Shown: piece after piece, positions 40,912-53,025 of the stretch
Layout of the letters: every line of letters begins with the position of its first letter
How positions within the stretch are numbered: the first letter of the stretch is position 1
The notes under the pieces: model-generated
Seen by the model: the letters and a program-made list of their open reading frames with translations, nothing else
Database searches by the model: none
What the model was told of the DNA's origin: nothing
Program-made: the position numbers and the translations under genes
Source of the DNA: Ulota crispa
Lineage: Eukaryota > Streptophyta > Bryopsida > Orthotrichales > Orthotrichaceae
Reading direction: 5' to 3'
Assembly: GCA_963920765.1 (NCBI GenBank)
Contig: OY987243.1
Coordinates: 14,322,001-14,386,000 of the forward strand
DNA length: 64,000 nt

Positions 40912-43900
40912 TCATGAATTAGAGCGTCGGAGGTATAAGATAGCACTAACTGCAACAACTGCAAATGTGCAAGCAATGAATGTGGTCTGAACATTAGACC
41001 AGCCCTTAGTATTTCTTACTACTGATGAAGATCTGTTTGCAGAAATGGCCTTTCTAAGTCGAGGTACTTGTGATTCTTCCAGATGAAGTGCCAATGCCTG
41101 AATAACAAAGTCTCCATCAGTCTCCATCAGAAATGTCTTCTGACAGTTCCATGTAGGCTTGGTTCTAATTTTTACAACAATCAGCGGCATATGACAGAAG
41201 GCAAATTGCATTTAATTTGACATAAATGAAGAACCTAATAACAGCCAAACTATGACAAGCTTAAAATGGATTAACAACTCACCTTCCAGCCACTGATGCG
41301 GGCAAAATTGACAGCAGCCACAAGATCAGAGTCAGTGGCAAGTAACACCTTATCATCTTCATCATCAATATACTGCCACAAGAAAATCCATACATGTGAC
41401 TACTACAATTTGTCACCTTTGAATGAGACACAAATGCAGGTGCAATCCACAAAAACATGTTTGAATTGATGTCCTAGGCGAAGTAGACAACAAGTAGAGC
41501 TGCCAAAGGCTCTATGGTAACACAAAAAATAGTGGTATCTAATTTTTTTCCTCATGATGGCAATATTAGAAAAAGCAGCTCTTTAATTTTGCTACGAGCA
41601 TAAAAATTAAAACATATATCAAAAAATTCCAACATACCATAAGTCGAGGAAGATGAGTACGATCTATGTCATCACCAACACGTTGTACAATTGTAGACAT
41701 AAGTTCGGTTAAACTCTCACAACCTGGAATTTCAATGAAATTTAAATGAGTTCTTTAAGGCAGCTATAATCTTCTGCCGCAACTTTCAAAGAACATAACG
41801 AATTGTAACGGCAGAAATACACAATAAAATGCATCTATCTAAAATCCATAGCATTACAGGTTGCTCGCAAATTAGGACTTACCACAGTTAAATCGATGGT
41901 GGCCGACCTTGCCATCGTGACTAATTACTTTCAGTTTGAAAGTAAAAGTATTGCCAGGCCCGAATGATGGATAATTGGACTGTCTTTCTGAATAGACATC
42001 AGATTGTCGCGCAGATATATCGCTGGAATCAAAGAGAGATTGCTATGATGAAACTTAACTTGAATTGTGCGTGATTTCTATTAAAATGCAACAGAGTAGC
42101 GAAGAATAAAAGTTACACGGGCTTGCCTGCGAGAGTCAGATTCATCTTCAGCTTGTTCTAGCGCCAAAGCAGAGTCCCAGAACTTCTGTAGCATGGTTGT
42201 TGCCATGTCTTGACCCCCACCAGCAGCATTTCCAACCTGGAAACAGTTCCAATGCCATTTCAGAGGCTTTTCAGTTTGATCTACCTGCATACGGTAAAAT
42301 TGTTCTTTCCATCTATTTCCATCAAACTTCCAAGGAGATTTTTGTTACTAATTTGACATTCACGTGTCACAAGTGTTCCCTTCGGAGTACGAAGCCATCT
42401 ATATTGGCATGGTCAACGACATAAAAATGATAAAGAGTCATTGTTTTTTATTTTCTAATCATTAAAAATACACTCCGTTCATAGAAAGATCTCAAAAAGA
42501 GATAGTCAATTACAGTAGCAACAGCCCCGTGAGTGAGCTGTAAGACATCCACGCATGCCACCACAAACCCATCTGCACAGAATTCCACAAAGCACTATAC
42601 ATTTCAGCAAGTGAATTTTGATAAGCCCCTGTAAAAACTACGTACCCTTTGATTTGCTACGAAATGAAAGTAGAGGATTACTGAAGACCAGGGATAATAT
42701 AAAAGTAAGAGAATAAATCACTCGAGTAAATTACATCTCAAATTGCAAGAGAAGAGGAGAGTATCATACTCACCACAATCTGTGACAGGAAGATGAAGAA
42801 ACTTTCCATCGTGCATAGTATGTAGAGCATCCACAAGAGTAGTGTCCAAACCAGCACATTCAGGATTGGGTGTCATCACCTACACGCGCCTCCAAAGAAA
42901 TAATTGTTACACTCAGTCTAAAACTCCACCGTGTTTATGTTGCACCAGGAAAACATCAACTGATAAATATCAATAACTATCTAACTTCTTGGATCTTTCC
43001 ACATAAGATATTAACTAGAAATAAACACATACTTTTTTTCATAATAGGCATTGTCCAAAAAAATTGCACCTTGTCCAAAGTGGTGGTTTCAGGATTTAAG
43101 CCTTGAGCAACGACTCTCATCAAGACATCCTTTGAGCTAAAATCATCAATTCCACAATATCGTGTAAATTTGCAACATACGCTAAGATGGTTGAATATAC
43201 ATCAAAGGATAACGATTAAACTTGGCGAGAAGAGCAACAAGGAATTAAACAAATACTAAGTAAAGATTTCAATACTGAAAATAGCGTCAAAATTTGAATC
43301 AACATAATACCACTACTGATGATGCTTAGTAAGTACTAAAATTAAAAGGTAAACAAAAAAGGAGCTCACAAGTTAGGAACATTTAGAAACATTAAGAATC
43401 ATCACGGTCAAATCGTAGCATCAAAACACTTCACTTTAATTCTTCACAAACTTCCAAAGAGATAAGCAAAGAGACTTGAGGAGCACGTACGTGAGGATTC
43501 CAATTGGTTTGTTGCTTGGTGAAGTGATAACAACTGAATTCATTCGTTCTTCCTTCATTTTTTTGGTTGCAACCATGACCGTTTCAGATGGCGAACACGT
43601 GGGAACTCTGTCAAAAGCATCAACCTGAGAGACGCCCCAAGATTCTAAGAGCACCACACTACCTCCTCTAAAACAAGCAAGTAAGAATAAGATATTTGGC
43701 TCCACGAAAACTTACTTTGTTCCTTCCGCTATCAAGGATCCCAGAGTAGGCCTGAACATCCGATCGCGCAAATTCTCAATAAAATTGGATTTATCTAGAC
43801 AAATCAATTGGTCACGTAAGCTAGAAGCCGAATGTAGTCAATGGGACCACATGTCCTATATACTCGAAAAGCGGCGAGATATTATTCTATCTCATCTGGC

Positions 43901-45960
43901 TAATCAGGTTCTGACATAATTTAACTGGATCCAATGAAAACTTAGGGTTTCGAACTCTACTTGGTTGTTCATTAATAACATGACACCATATAAAAAGGAA
44001 AGTGAGAGGTCAAAACTTGCACGCACCAGAGCCTTTGACGCTCCACTCACGCTCAACAGACTCCACAGCAGCTGCGATAGCATTACCCTTCTCAGCAGCT
44101 CGCTCCATGCGAGCAATAGCATCGTAGAGACACTTTGTAATATCCAATAGTGCAACCACCTCCCCACCCTCTACTACAGGCAAGTGTCTGAATTTGCCTG
44201 TGAGGAACCAACAATCATCTCTGTCAGAAACTTCTGTAACCACGGGCATTTTGTTAAATCACACTGTTCCAGCAAGCATAGATTCAAGTCAATGCTATAA
44301 CGATAGACCACAAAGAACACTAATAAAGCAGGAAACATTGAAGCAATGTGAAAATTATGAATAAAATAAAAGAAATAAACATCCTAGTGAGATGCACATA
44401 AAACATGAAAGTTGCAGAACTAAAAACCCGTACAAGAAAAGGAAGCAAAATTATTGCACCTTGTACCATCTTCTGTAATGCTTCAACAGCTAAAGTGTCG
44501 CCCATTACAAAAATAGGATTTCTCGTCATCACCTTCGAAACTGATGTCTCGTGAGGCTTTAGTCCTTCTGCAATGACCCTCGTCGCCACATCCTGCAACA
44601 CAGATATGTTACTCACATGTAACATCTTCAACCTGATGGATCACAAATGACAATAATGTTTGTATTCCAGCAGACCTAGCTGCTAATTGCAGGTAGACAG
44701 GCGCAAACCAACAGTGTATACGTGCAACACATGCAAAATAGCAACCTCAACAGAGAATAATATCCAACCGAAACTGAAACAAGTAAACACGATGCAATAC
44801 AAATTATGCTCAATAAATCCGAACTACAGCCTGGAAGCTCAAGAGACTACAAATAAGATGATGCACTTCACCTTATCTGTGATGATGCCACAAAGAAGTG
44901 CACTAGAATCAGTGAGCAATGCAGCATCCACCCGTCGGGTGGCCATCCGACGGCAGGCATCAGCCACAGTAGTGCCATCAGGAATGGTGAGCGCCTTTGA
45001 AAGCCTCAAACGCTTGACAGTCCGTTCTCCTGCAGGACTGGAAGGACAAGAAAGATACCATTAATACTCTGAGAACAAAGGCATACGGTAGGGCGCCTTG
45101 ACCTCCAGGACATCAACAATTCAAGATTCAAGTGAAACACTAAAAAAATTCCAAAAAACTTAAAGTGAAGCAAGTGCAGCCTAGGAACTGCACGACGAGC
45201 GTGCAGATTTGGTATATTCACGCATTGACACTTTACACTTAGTTTATAGATTATTGATAGCACGACCGTTGAACCAAACAATCGGCAAGCTAGTCATGAG
45301 CTTGGACATGAAACTTCACAGTTTCCAATGAACAGAAGGTCACATTCTCAAAAGAATTTGCCACCAAGAAAATACGCAAACTTGTCACAGTTGTAAACTT
45401 TGAGCTTCCGTCTTTGAAGTTAATTTAAGATACAATAAAGATGATTAAAAAATTGCAGGTACGATATAAACGTGCGGTTATTAATCAGAAAACACAACAA
45501 CAAAAAATTAAATACCATAAAAAGACTCACAAACGTTCAAATGTCTCAATCAGCCCTCCCCTGAAAGCATACATCACTAAAGAGAAATTAAAAGAAAACT
45601 GGAAGCTCACGAGACGTACGACAGCATTCGATAAGGCAAAAAATTTCCTTTCAAAATTAGTGAGTATTGCAAAAGGCATCATTGCCCCTTGGCAAAAAAA
45701 AGGATTTCGAATTGTGCTTTTGCAAGCTAGTGAAATTACGGAATTCCAAACGTTTAGCAATGCCAGAAAGTAACGTACACAGATCTGGTTGGCTTGCGGG
45801 GAAGAATTGCGCCATTGCTTTGAGGCGATTTCTTTGGACCAGTAGTAGTGGGAGAAGTCGTAGTAGTAGTTCCGGATAGCGCACTCTTTTGCGACGACAT
45901 CGACCGCTTCGCAGTCTCACCCGCTCCACCTCCTCCGTCCGAACCAGCTCCGCTACTCAT
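40912..45960 (-). CDS. CBS-CBS-PB1 membrane protein, 563 aa, 14 exons
   Basis: This protein has four CBS motifs, a PB1 domain and a C-terminal membrane anchor, like plant CBSCBSPB proteins. CBS pairs bind adenosyl ligands and PB1 mediates protein pairing; the cellular role is not established. Coding exons: 45960-45779, 45037-44872, 44592-44460, 44197-44027, 43794-43716, 43607-43491, 43136-43070, 42879-42774, 42572-42514, 42236-42127, 42022-41883, 41723-41638, 41372-41283 and 41097-40912. All join in frame. Motifs: VMTRNPIFV and KFRHLPVV (first pair), VMTPNPECAGL and KFLHLPV (second pair), KFWDSALALE linker, PB1 with the acidic YIDDEDDKVLLATDSDL, and a hydrophobic span near 538-557 before LRRSNS. 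Length is close to the family's roughly 540 aa. The exon 10 donor is GC (CAG/GCAAGC). Exon 1 is Ser/Thr/Gly-rich, as in relatives. Confidence 0.95.
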
Positions 45961-46962
45961 CGTCCTCTCAATCAATCAATCAATCAACCTTCTTCACCTT
46001 CCTCCTCCTCTCCTTCTTCTTCTGCTTAATAATTGCATCCACGAGCTAAGGCTTCCACATCTAAGCCTCACAACCTACCCTAACCACAGCTGCACAACTA
46101 ACAACCAAAAATTGGTAATCTCCCGTAATTCACTACAACCACACCAAAACCAAAGAAATCACAACAGAATTTTTAAAGAACTTTAGTCTTAAACCGTAAA
46201 AAACAAAGTTAACAATCGCAATAAACTGGAAACAAAATTCTTCCAAAAAGGACAGAATTGCCTTTAAAATTGAACAAATTGAACAACCAAATGAGCTCTC
46301 AGTAACTTAACCGGTTGTCTTCAACTTACCGGTGTGCCGCGCCTACAACTGTCACCAAGAAATCGTTAACATGACACCGTAATTGACAGCAATTGCTCAA
46401 TTAACTAACAGAAAATTTTGAGTGCAACAAAATTGAAGGTAAGGTGCAATTTCAGACACAGAGGCTCAAGCAATTTGCTGCACGAGAAAAACAGAGACGC
46501 ATGCACGGAATCCAAACCGGCTTTGGAATTGAGCGAGGAGGACGGAGTGACAAGACACCTGTCGAACCTCTGGGAACCTATGGGAACCGATGGGAACGTT
46601 GTCCTCTTGACGGTTGCAGCCTCTGTTCCCACGTTTTAATTGCACAGTCCTGACACTTTTCTCACATTCTGGTGGGCCTGTAAAACGGAGGAGTTATTAT
46701 AAAGGTGCAAAAGTACCGTGTTGGTACAGAATCACTCGGGTTTGTGTGCTGCACTGAAAAAGGCCCTGAAAAGGGTCTTGATCAGGATATAGAACCCCTG
46801 CAATTACAAGTGCCTCGAGTATTCAAGAGTAATTGATGAATTAAAACAAAACTACAACGATAATAGAGATAGGTACTTTTTTTTTGGTCATTCTTGAAAA
46901 AAACAATTGCAGCAACTTTTCAATGTTTGTATAAATTCAATTTTTATTTTTGTACATCAGAT
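45961..46962 (-). promoter_or_regulatory. Leader and upstream region of the CBS-CBS-PB1 gene
   Basis: Directly before the ATG, on the minus strand, is a (TTGA)n run, GATTGATTGATTGATTGAG. A CT-rich tract (CCTTCCTCCTCCTCTCCTTC on the plus strand) follows. A G+C-richer patch at 46440-46640 contains open frames on both strands (69-75 codons) without recognisable motifs. A transcription start cannot be fixed. Confidence 0.4.
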
Positions 46963-47550
46963 CTACATCAAGTTGAATCTATAAATCTCAATCATCAAAT
47001 TCAAAGGTTCTTTCTTTAGATATTGCTCATTCCACAATGTGCATTTGTCTTGCATGTCTTGGAGAATTTTGGCCTCTCCTCTAAGCCACGGTAATGGAAT
47101 GTTGTCATTGTGTATCTTGATCACATCCACAACGCACCACTCATGTGGAATTTCTTGGCCATCTATCTTGTCCACGTTCCAAATTCCCGTAATCTTCCCT
47201 GAAGCTACAACATATGTTTTGTCAAGTGGATTAAGCAACAACACGTGATCTCCTTTTTTGTATTTGGAGACAACCACGTCAACCCCATCTGCCACTAAAA
47301 CATCTTCACGTTGACAATCAACACTTGCAATCTCCGTTTGAACATGGCTACCTTTTTCTTGGCACAATTTACAATGTCCTCCAAGAGCCGGTCCATTTGA
47401 AAAACGCCGTCCACATTTTGAACATGCAAACCCCTTCATGTTAGCAAGACTTGCATTTTGGTTGAAGGTGATGGAAATGTGTAACATATTTGCCATGGTA
47501 TTTGCACAATCAAGTTCCTCACTAGTCCATGGCTCCAAAAGTCTCGCCAT
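46963..47550 (-). CDS. Zinc-finger plus Ptta-like transposase C-terminal region, 195 aa
   Basis: This is an intronless open frame with ATG at 47550 in good context (GTAATGG). Residues about 40-65 form a C2HC finger, FACSKCGRRFSNGPALGGHC, resembling the plant QALGGH zinc finger with the final ligand as Cys. Residues about 95-185 (KKGDHVLLLN, VVASGKITGIW, EWCVVDVIKIHND, LPWL) resemble the C-terminal region of plant Ptta/En/Spm transposase-family proteins, a similarity I judge by pattern only. No catalytic transposase domain is present. It may be a relic of a CACTA-type element or a small domesticated gene. No CACTA terminal repeats were noticed nearby. The encoded protein is uninterrupted, which slightly favours recent activity or use by the host. 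Confidence 0.55.
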   Translation of the reverse strand: MARLLEPWTSEELDCANTMANMLHISITFNQNASLANMKGFACSKCGRRFSNGPALGGHCKLCQEKGSHVQTEIASVDCQREDVLVADGVDVVVSKYKKGDHVLLLNPLDKTYVVASGKITGIWNVDKIDGQEIPHEWCVVDVIKIHNDNIPLPWLRGEAKILQDMQDKCTLWNEQYLKKEPLNLMIEIYRFNLM

Positions 47551-47918
47551 TACCTCTTTGGTTGAAATTGTAGAGTTACTATTGATATATTGCTAACTTG
47601 GTCAATGGATGTCTACGTAATATAAAAATGAAAAATAAATATATAACATGAAATGCAAATTATTATATTTAACATCCACACATACTTATAGAATAGTTTA
47701 AAATGAAAATGAAAATAAAAGAGAATATTAATTAAAAAAATAAAAGACCACATCAGCCAAAAAATAAAAGAACATTTCAATTCAAAAAAGCAAAAGACTC
47801 ACATGTAAATATGTGTTATAGCTATGAAATTGCATGACTTGTAAATCCAACAATACTTTGGGTTTTTTAATAATTTGTAGAAATTTATTAATAGAAATTT
47901 TTAGAGGCATAACCAACC
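47551..47918. other. AT-rich flank, nothing recognised
   Basis: Very AT-rich sequence upstream of the 195-aa ORF; any promoter is not identifiable. Confidence 0.3.
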
Positions 47919-48118
47919 TCCATTAGGGGGTTTCAAATATGCCGTTCACCACCAATTTCATTCTTGAGGATGAAATTGGTGAATAACCCAGTCAAGGCAC
48001 TTTGTGAACAAGCCATGACGACCTTTTGAAGTCGTGACAGCATATTCATTGGTGAACAAAAACTCGTTCATGGTCATTTGTTCACTGTTTATTTGAGATA
48101 TTTGAACCCCCTTATTGT
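47919..48118. mobile_element. Small MITE with CATTAGGGGG ends, about 200 bp
   Basis: CATTAGGGGGTTTCAAATAT on the left faces ATATTTGAACCCCCTTATTG on the right, inverted terminal repeats of about 20 bp. A hairpin, CACCAATTTCAT...ATGAAATTGGTG, lies just inside the left end. There is no clear target duplication. The family is not assigned. Confidence 0.6.
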
Positions 48119-48772
48119 GCGTATCATTACTAGCGGTGAGCAAACAACGCATTTGACATGGTGTTTAGTTTTGATACAAATCTAGAAAGGCAATATAGGC
48201 AGAAAAAGCTATTTTTTTGTGGAGCAAGTGAACACCCTAGAACAAGCATACATTTATGTATACATCATGATATTAGCACTTGAACACACAAATGTTGCAA
48301 ATAGATTATTCAAGACAACACATAACTTAGATTGAATGTGCAATGAATATCAATAAAACCTCAATTAGAATGAAGGGTATATATCAATTTTAAGCCATGA
48401 AACTTACTACTTCAAAAGCCTTGAATTCTCCAATATAGTGCCATGAACTCATGTTAAATCATTCACTTCAACAAAGCAAATGGATTATCCAACAAGTAAG
48501 ACATTATAATTCTAGATTGTAAGTACGTAGTCATTAAAAAAAATCAACAATAAAGCCATACTTGTTACAAAAAAGCTCAACACTAACAATGGAATTTGGG
48601 CTCAAATTCTAAAGAACTACTAATTGGCTTTGACCACATACACCTTTTGTACACGGTTCTGAAGTGGCATTATTGGACTTCACCTAAGCAATTTATCCAT
48701 GTAGGATTAAAATCATCAAAAAAACCAACACTCCCCGACAAAGTATCAAGGCTATCAGAGAAATTCCCTCAA
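48119..48772. other. Intergenic, no supported feature
   Basis: AT-rich; no protein motif or terminal repeat found. Confidence 0.35.
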
Positions 48773-49021
48773 GGGCATTGATATGTGTATCACACCCTTT
48801 GAACTATTGTACCACACCTTGGGGTAAATTCTAGATTTTTACCATCAAAAAACTAAATTTGAGAATTTTGAATTCAAATTTAGACTTAGAGAACATGATT
48901 TAATTTAGAACCATAAAAAAATTACAATTTAACAACACCCAATTTAAAAGCTTATATTTTTTACAAACAAAAGTAAAAATAACACTTTTTGCCCTAGCTA
49001 GACTTTTTCATTGGGTGTTGT
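48773..49021. mobile_element. Half of a long-arm foldback element
   Basis: It starts GGGCATTGATATGTGTATC and follows the 38040 family through AGATTTTTACCATC and GAATTTTGAATTC to the centre TTTTTCATTGGGTGTTGTTG, where the match ends abruptly. The second arm is absent, so the copy cannot fold as the others can. Confidence 0.85.
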
Positions 49022-49759
49022 TGATGTCTAGCCTCCAACATGCTTATTAGACAACTCCCCTTTCGCCAATTCTGATGGTACATGTGAGACGTCCCTGTTG
49101 ATTGATGCTCATAACATAAGAGCACATTCTCGTTTAAAACAAAACAGAAAAAACTTGCCCTGGTTTTCACAGACTTGAGAAACCGCACTCTCACAAATGA
49201 GCCGAGGTTCACATTTGAGAATTTTGAACTTGAGATACACGAACACGTCACGTGTGCATAGTTCTCACATAATTTTTTTGACAAAACCTAAAATAAAACT
49301 TAAAAACTCTCCGTTGACCACGTCTTTCTATTGAAAGCAGAATGAATCACCACATAAAATTATACAAACAACTCTAACAAATTGCCATTCAGAAAGAAAC
49401 AGAGAAAAACAAATGAGGAAGCCGCACTTGCGCCATCGCCAGCCGCAGCATTGAAATTCTTGCATCGCTGCTCCTCAAGCAACCAACACAATCCCTTCGT
49501 CTTGTAAAGCACAGCTCCCAACTCGAAGTTTGTCCCACATATCATTCACCACGACAGAGTGTGGCTACAACCCCAGCCAAAGGCCCAAGCCCTAAACATA
49601 GGGTTTACAATCACACACAACTCACACGCTCCTTTGGTCTCTCCTAAAACTATCATATAACATTTGAAACTTAAAAATATGATGTTATGATGCTAGTATG
49701 CAAGGCTTGAGATTGGAAGATTGAAAAAACCACATATTAGTTGCAAACAAATTACAATG
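49022..49759. other. Unassigned, G+C slightly raised
   Basis: This stretch begins exactly where the foldback half stops and leads into the fossil LTR-type element. It may belong to that repeat family. Minus-strand frames of 61-96 codons have no clear domain. Confidence 0.3.
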
Positions 49760-51454
49760 ATCAATGTTTGCAAAAGTACAGAGTCAACAACATCTAAAAG
49801 TGTCCGTATGCATTCTTAAGCTCATCAAAGTGCTCAAGCAGAAAGATTTGATCATCTCCAAAATGGTTGGGGAACCTGTGAGTGCTCAAACCTCTCCCTC
49901 GAGAAGTAAGTGCAAGCACAACCGGATTCTAAGAGAAATGGGCAGTTGAGCTAAACACAAGGGGATAGCAAGAGGGTGGTTTTGGTTGTAGATTTCCAAC
50001 TAAAAGATGCCTTCCAAGCAATGGATCTTTTCCTAACACCTTCTACAACATACAATGATGAGCAAAATAGAACTCTGTACCTAAGGAACCAGACATCGTT
50101 TTGATGTGGGCTAATTGAAATAGGGAGTAGAAGTGATTATACCTCGGCGTAGGGCCCTACATACCCTATGGCATTGTCAACAATGGCCTCCATGTTGTCT
50201 TTGGGCAAGTTCTTGAGGTACAGATGCCTCCAATGGTAAGTACTTCTCAGTTGCCGACAAATAATCACAACATACTAGTGAGTCGCTTGGGACAAACCCA
50301 CTAGTGCACCGGCTCACACACCGTACTTATGACAAATAATCACAACGTCGGATATGTGTTCGGAAGGGGGTTGAGAATGACTTCTCCCTCCTTTTGATGA
50401 CCACAATAGTATTTAGAATGACGCTAAATGACTATTTCGCCCACCCTTAACCAAAATATGACAAGTTTGCTATCCCAAAGGCCGGGTTATGACGCAATCC
50501 AAGAGTTTAGTAAGTATCAAGAATATTTTGTGGTTCTAGGAGTGTAGAACTCACTATTCAACTTTTGCTATTATGACCTTTGTTGGATAATGCGTAGCAA
50601 GGCCCAAAAAGTTAGTGGAGAATTAAAAGCTCCTGGTGCTTTGCTACTCACTCTCTACCCTTTTTTGGGGTACTTTACCAATCGGAACAAATACCAAGTC
50701 CAAAGGTTGTTGACCTGGATAGAGTGCTGGGGGACGGGGGCTGAGGGCCGAAGCAGGGGGCGAAGGTCCGGGTAGCCAGGGTATGTGCCGAGAGTCCGAG
50801 TATGTGCCAAGAGGATTGGGTATGTGCCAAGAGGGCCGGGTAGGAACTGGCTGAGCGGCGGAGGGAGCGGCCCTGCCGCGGCTCCAGGCAGGTGATTGGT
50901 AGGCTGAGAGCTGAAACTGCTGTGACTGCTGCCGACTTCACGAATGGAGCTTTGACACTGGAATTCTAAGGGCTAATGCGGCTTTGACTGAGAGCTGATG
51001 CTGCCACGATTGAGAGTTAAGGCTGCAGGTCACGGGTGCTAGCTTCACGGACAAAATCTCAGCACTGAGACTATGAGAGTCGAGGCTACTGGAATTCTGA
51101 AGGATCGGTTAGGCTGTGGGAATTCTAAGGGATCAGCTAGGCTACTGAATTTTGAGGGAGAACTGGCTGTTGGAATTCTGAGAGCGAGGCTACTGGAATC
51201 CTGCGGGATCGCTAGGCTACGGTGCTTGAGAGCTAATGCTGCCGTGATCATTGGCTATGATCACGTATGCCGGCTTCACGAGCAGAAGCTCTGGGTACTG
51301 GAATTCTGAGAGCTAGTGTGGCTATGAGTGAGAGCTAAGGCTGCCGTGATCGAGAGCTAAGGCTGTAGGTCACAGGTGTTGGCTTCAAGAGCAGAAGCTC
51401 CGACACTAGGATTCCGAGGGCTAAGGCTGCTGTGACCAAGGTTGTAACACAGGA

Positions 51455-51795
51455 CCGCCTGTCCGCCTGCCCGTCAGTCCACTAGAAGTGCCCAATTGAA
51501 GTCATGTCTGTCCAATGTGGTCAACTCATAGTTGACTTTAAAAAATAGTACAAAATGCTAAAAAAAACGTACTTTGTACATGCTAGTGATATTCATTGTT
51601 GCCAACATGAAGTCAAAATGTGGATTTAAAGTCATATCATGTGATAAAAATGAAAAATAATAATTTGGTTCTTCCATTTCTAAGTCAAAAAACGGTCATA
51701 AAACTACAAGAAGACAGACATGTCTGCCTATCCTATCTTTTTTGCTTGCCTAACTCTCCCGACTGATAGCCAAAAGGCGCCCAATGTAACAACCA
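51455..51795. mobile_element. Probable MITE inside the tandem-repeat zone
   Basis: GGTTGTAACACAGGACCGCC on the left and GGCGCCCAATGTAACAACC on the right are imperfect inverted ends. The intervening sequence lacks the GAATTCTGAGAGC motif that fills both sides, so this is an insertion. A clean target duplication is not visible. Confidence 0.5.
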
Positions 51796-51877
51796 TGGCT
51801 GTGACTGAGGGCTAGGCTATGGGAATTATGAGAGTTAATGCGGCAGTGACTAAGAGCTAAGGCTGTGGAAATTCTGA

Positions 51878-51985
51878 GAGCTAGGCAGTGGGAATTCTGA
51901 GAGCTAGGCGGTGGGAATTCTGAGAGCTAGGCGGTGGGAATTCTGAGAGCTAGGCGGTGGGAATTCTGAGAGCTAAGGCTGCTGT
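51878..51985. repeat. 24-bp tandem repeat, about five units
   Basis: GGGAATTCTGAGAGCTAGGC followed by GGT is repeated nearly perfectly. It is the most regular part of the wider 50.9-52.1 kb zone, where GAATTCTGAGAGCTAA and related phrases recur with more divergence. Confidence 0.9.
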
Positions 51986-52539
51986 GACTAAGAGCTAAGG
52001 CTGTGGTCACATGTGGTAGCTTCACAAGCAGAGCTCCGGTACTGGAGTTCAAAGGGCTAAGGCCACTGAAATTCTGAGAGGAAGGTGAGCTAAATCATTG
52101 GTGTTGAAGGGAAGGCAAGGCCACTAGTTGAAAGACTCTATGAGCAAGGCAAGGCCTCAAGCTGAGAAAGTCAGTGAGCAAGGTGACTTCTCAAGGAATT
52201 GCTTAAGGAATTGAGAGAGCTAGCTAATTGAGGTTGAGCTTAAAAGATTCCCAAAGAGCTACTATAAGGGCTTGTTCTAGTACTAGAGTTCTAGTAATGG
52301 CCGGTGTCGGGTAGAGAGGAGCGTGCTTTGGGAACATTCAGGGTGTCTGACTGCGACTATTTCAGAGAATCAAGGGAGAGACTATATGCATACAATCACT
52401 ATCAAAATAACTCTCCAAGATGATCAGAATATAAGAAAACAAAACTCATGAAAATATAAATTAAGGTATATGAAAATATATTTTGGTTTCAACAAACACA
52501 AATATATAACAAATAATAATTGGTTTCTAAGAACAATGG

Positions 52540-52730
52540 TCTTAGAATACAAGACATATATGGAATAATAAAAATTGGTCTCAAAATATGATAAGACAAG
52601 ATAAGACATATATGGAATAATGAATTGATTTAAAAATATAAGATAAGACATATATGGAATAATGAGTTGGTCTAAAATTATAAGATAAGACATACATGGA
52701 ATAATAAATTGGTCTAAAAATATAAGACAC
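52540..52730. repeat. AT-rich tandem repeat, about four units
   Basis: ATAAGACATATATGGAATAA, followed by a variable TGAATTGGTCTAAAAATA segment, recurs about four times with a unit of about 45-55 bp. Confidence 0.85.
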
Positions 52731-53025
52731 CTTGTTCCAAATAGGGTTTCATCTCTATCCTAAAGAAAAAAGATATAAAGTAAAAATCATTCTCTACTAT
52801 TGGTTCTTGAATTATTTTTCTAAAATAAACTTTAGTGACTCTAATTAAACAACACTTCTAAACGGTTGTTGCACTAGTAGAAAACTCCGTCCAAAACAAT
52901 AGAAAACCAACAGTTTCTTGTTGATTTGGGCACTTGCCCACACTAATTGACTAATTTAACAGAATTCTGTAAAAAACTAAATACATTCCGTTGATTTGGA
53001 CACCATTACCTAAATCAACATAAAT

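Larger units (their letters stand above)
49760..52350 (-). mobile_element. Second copy of the fossil LTR-type repeat, broken
   Basis: On the minus strand the order is a CT-rich tandem-repeat zone (52350 to about 50700) followed by about 0.9 kb, of which 50280-49900 matches 17725-18120, including AAAGATCCATTGCTTGGAA and TTGGAAATCTACAA. It faces the opposite way to the 15.7-18.3 kb copy. Limits and terminal repeats are not defined. It is decayed, with a MITE-like insertion at about 51455-51795. Confidence 0.4.

Noticed and set aside
42120-42130. GTGTAA as the exon 10 donor of the CBS gene
   Set aside because: It would shift the frame and destroy the PB1 domain, whereas the GC donor at 42126 keeps it.
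45441-45773. 110-codon plus-strand frame in CBS-gene intron 1
   Set aside because: It lies in the intron opposite to the transcript, is lysine-rich because of A-rich sequence, and has no motif.
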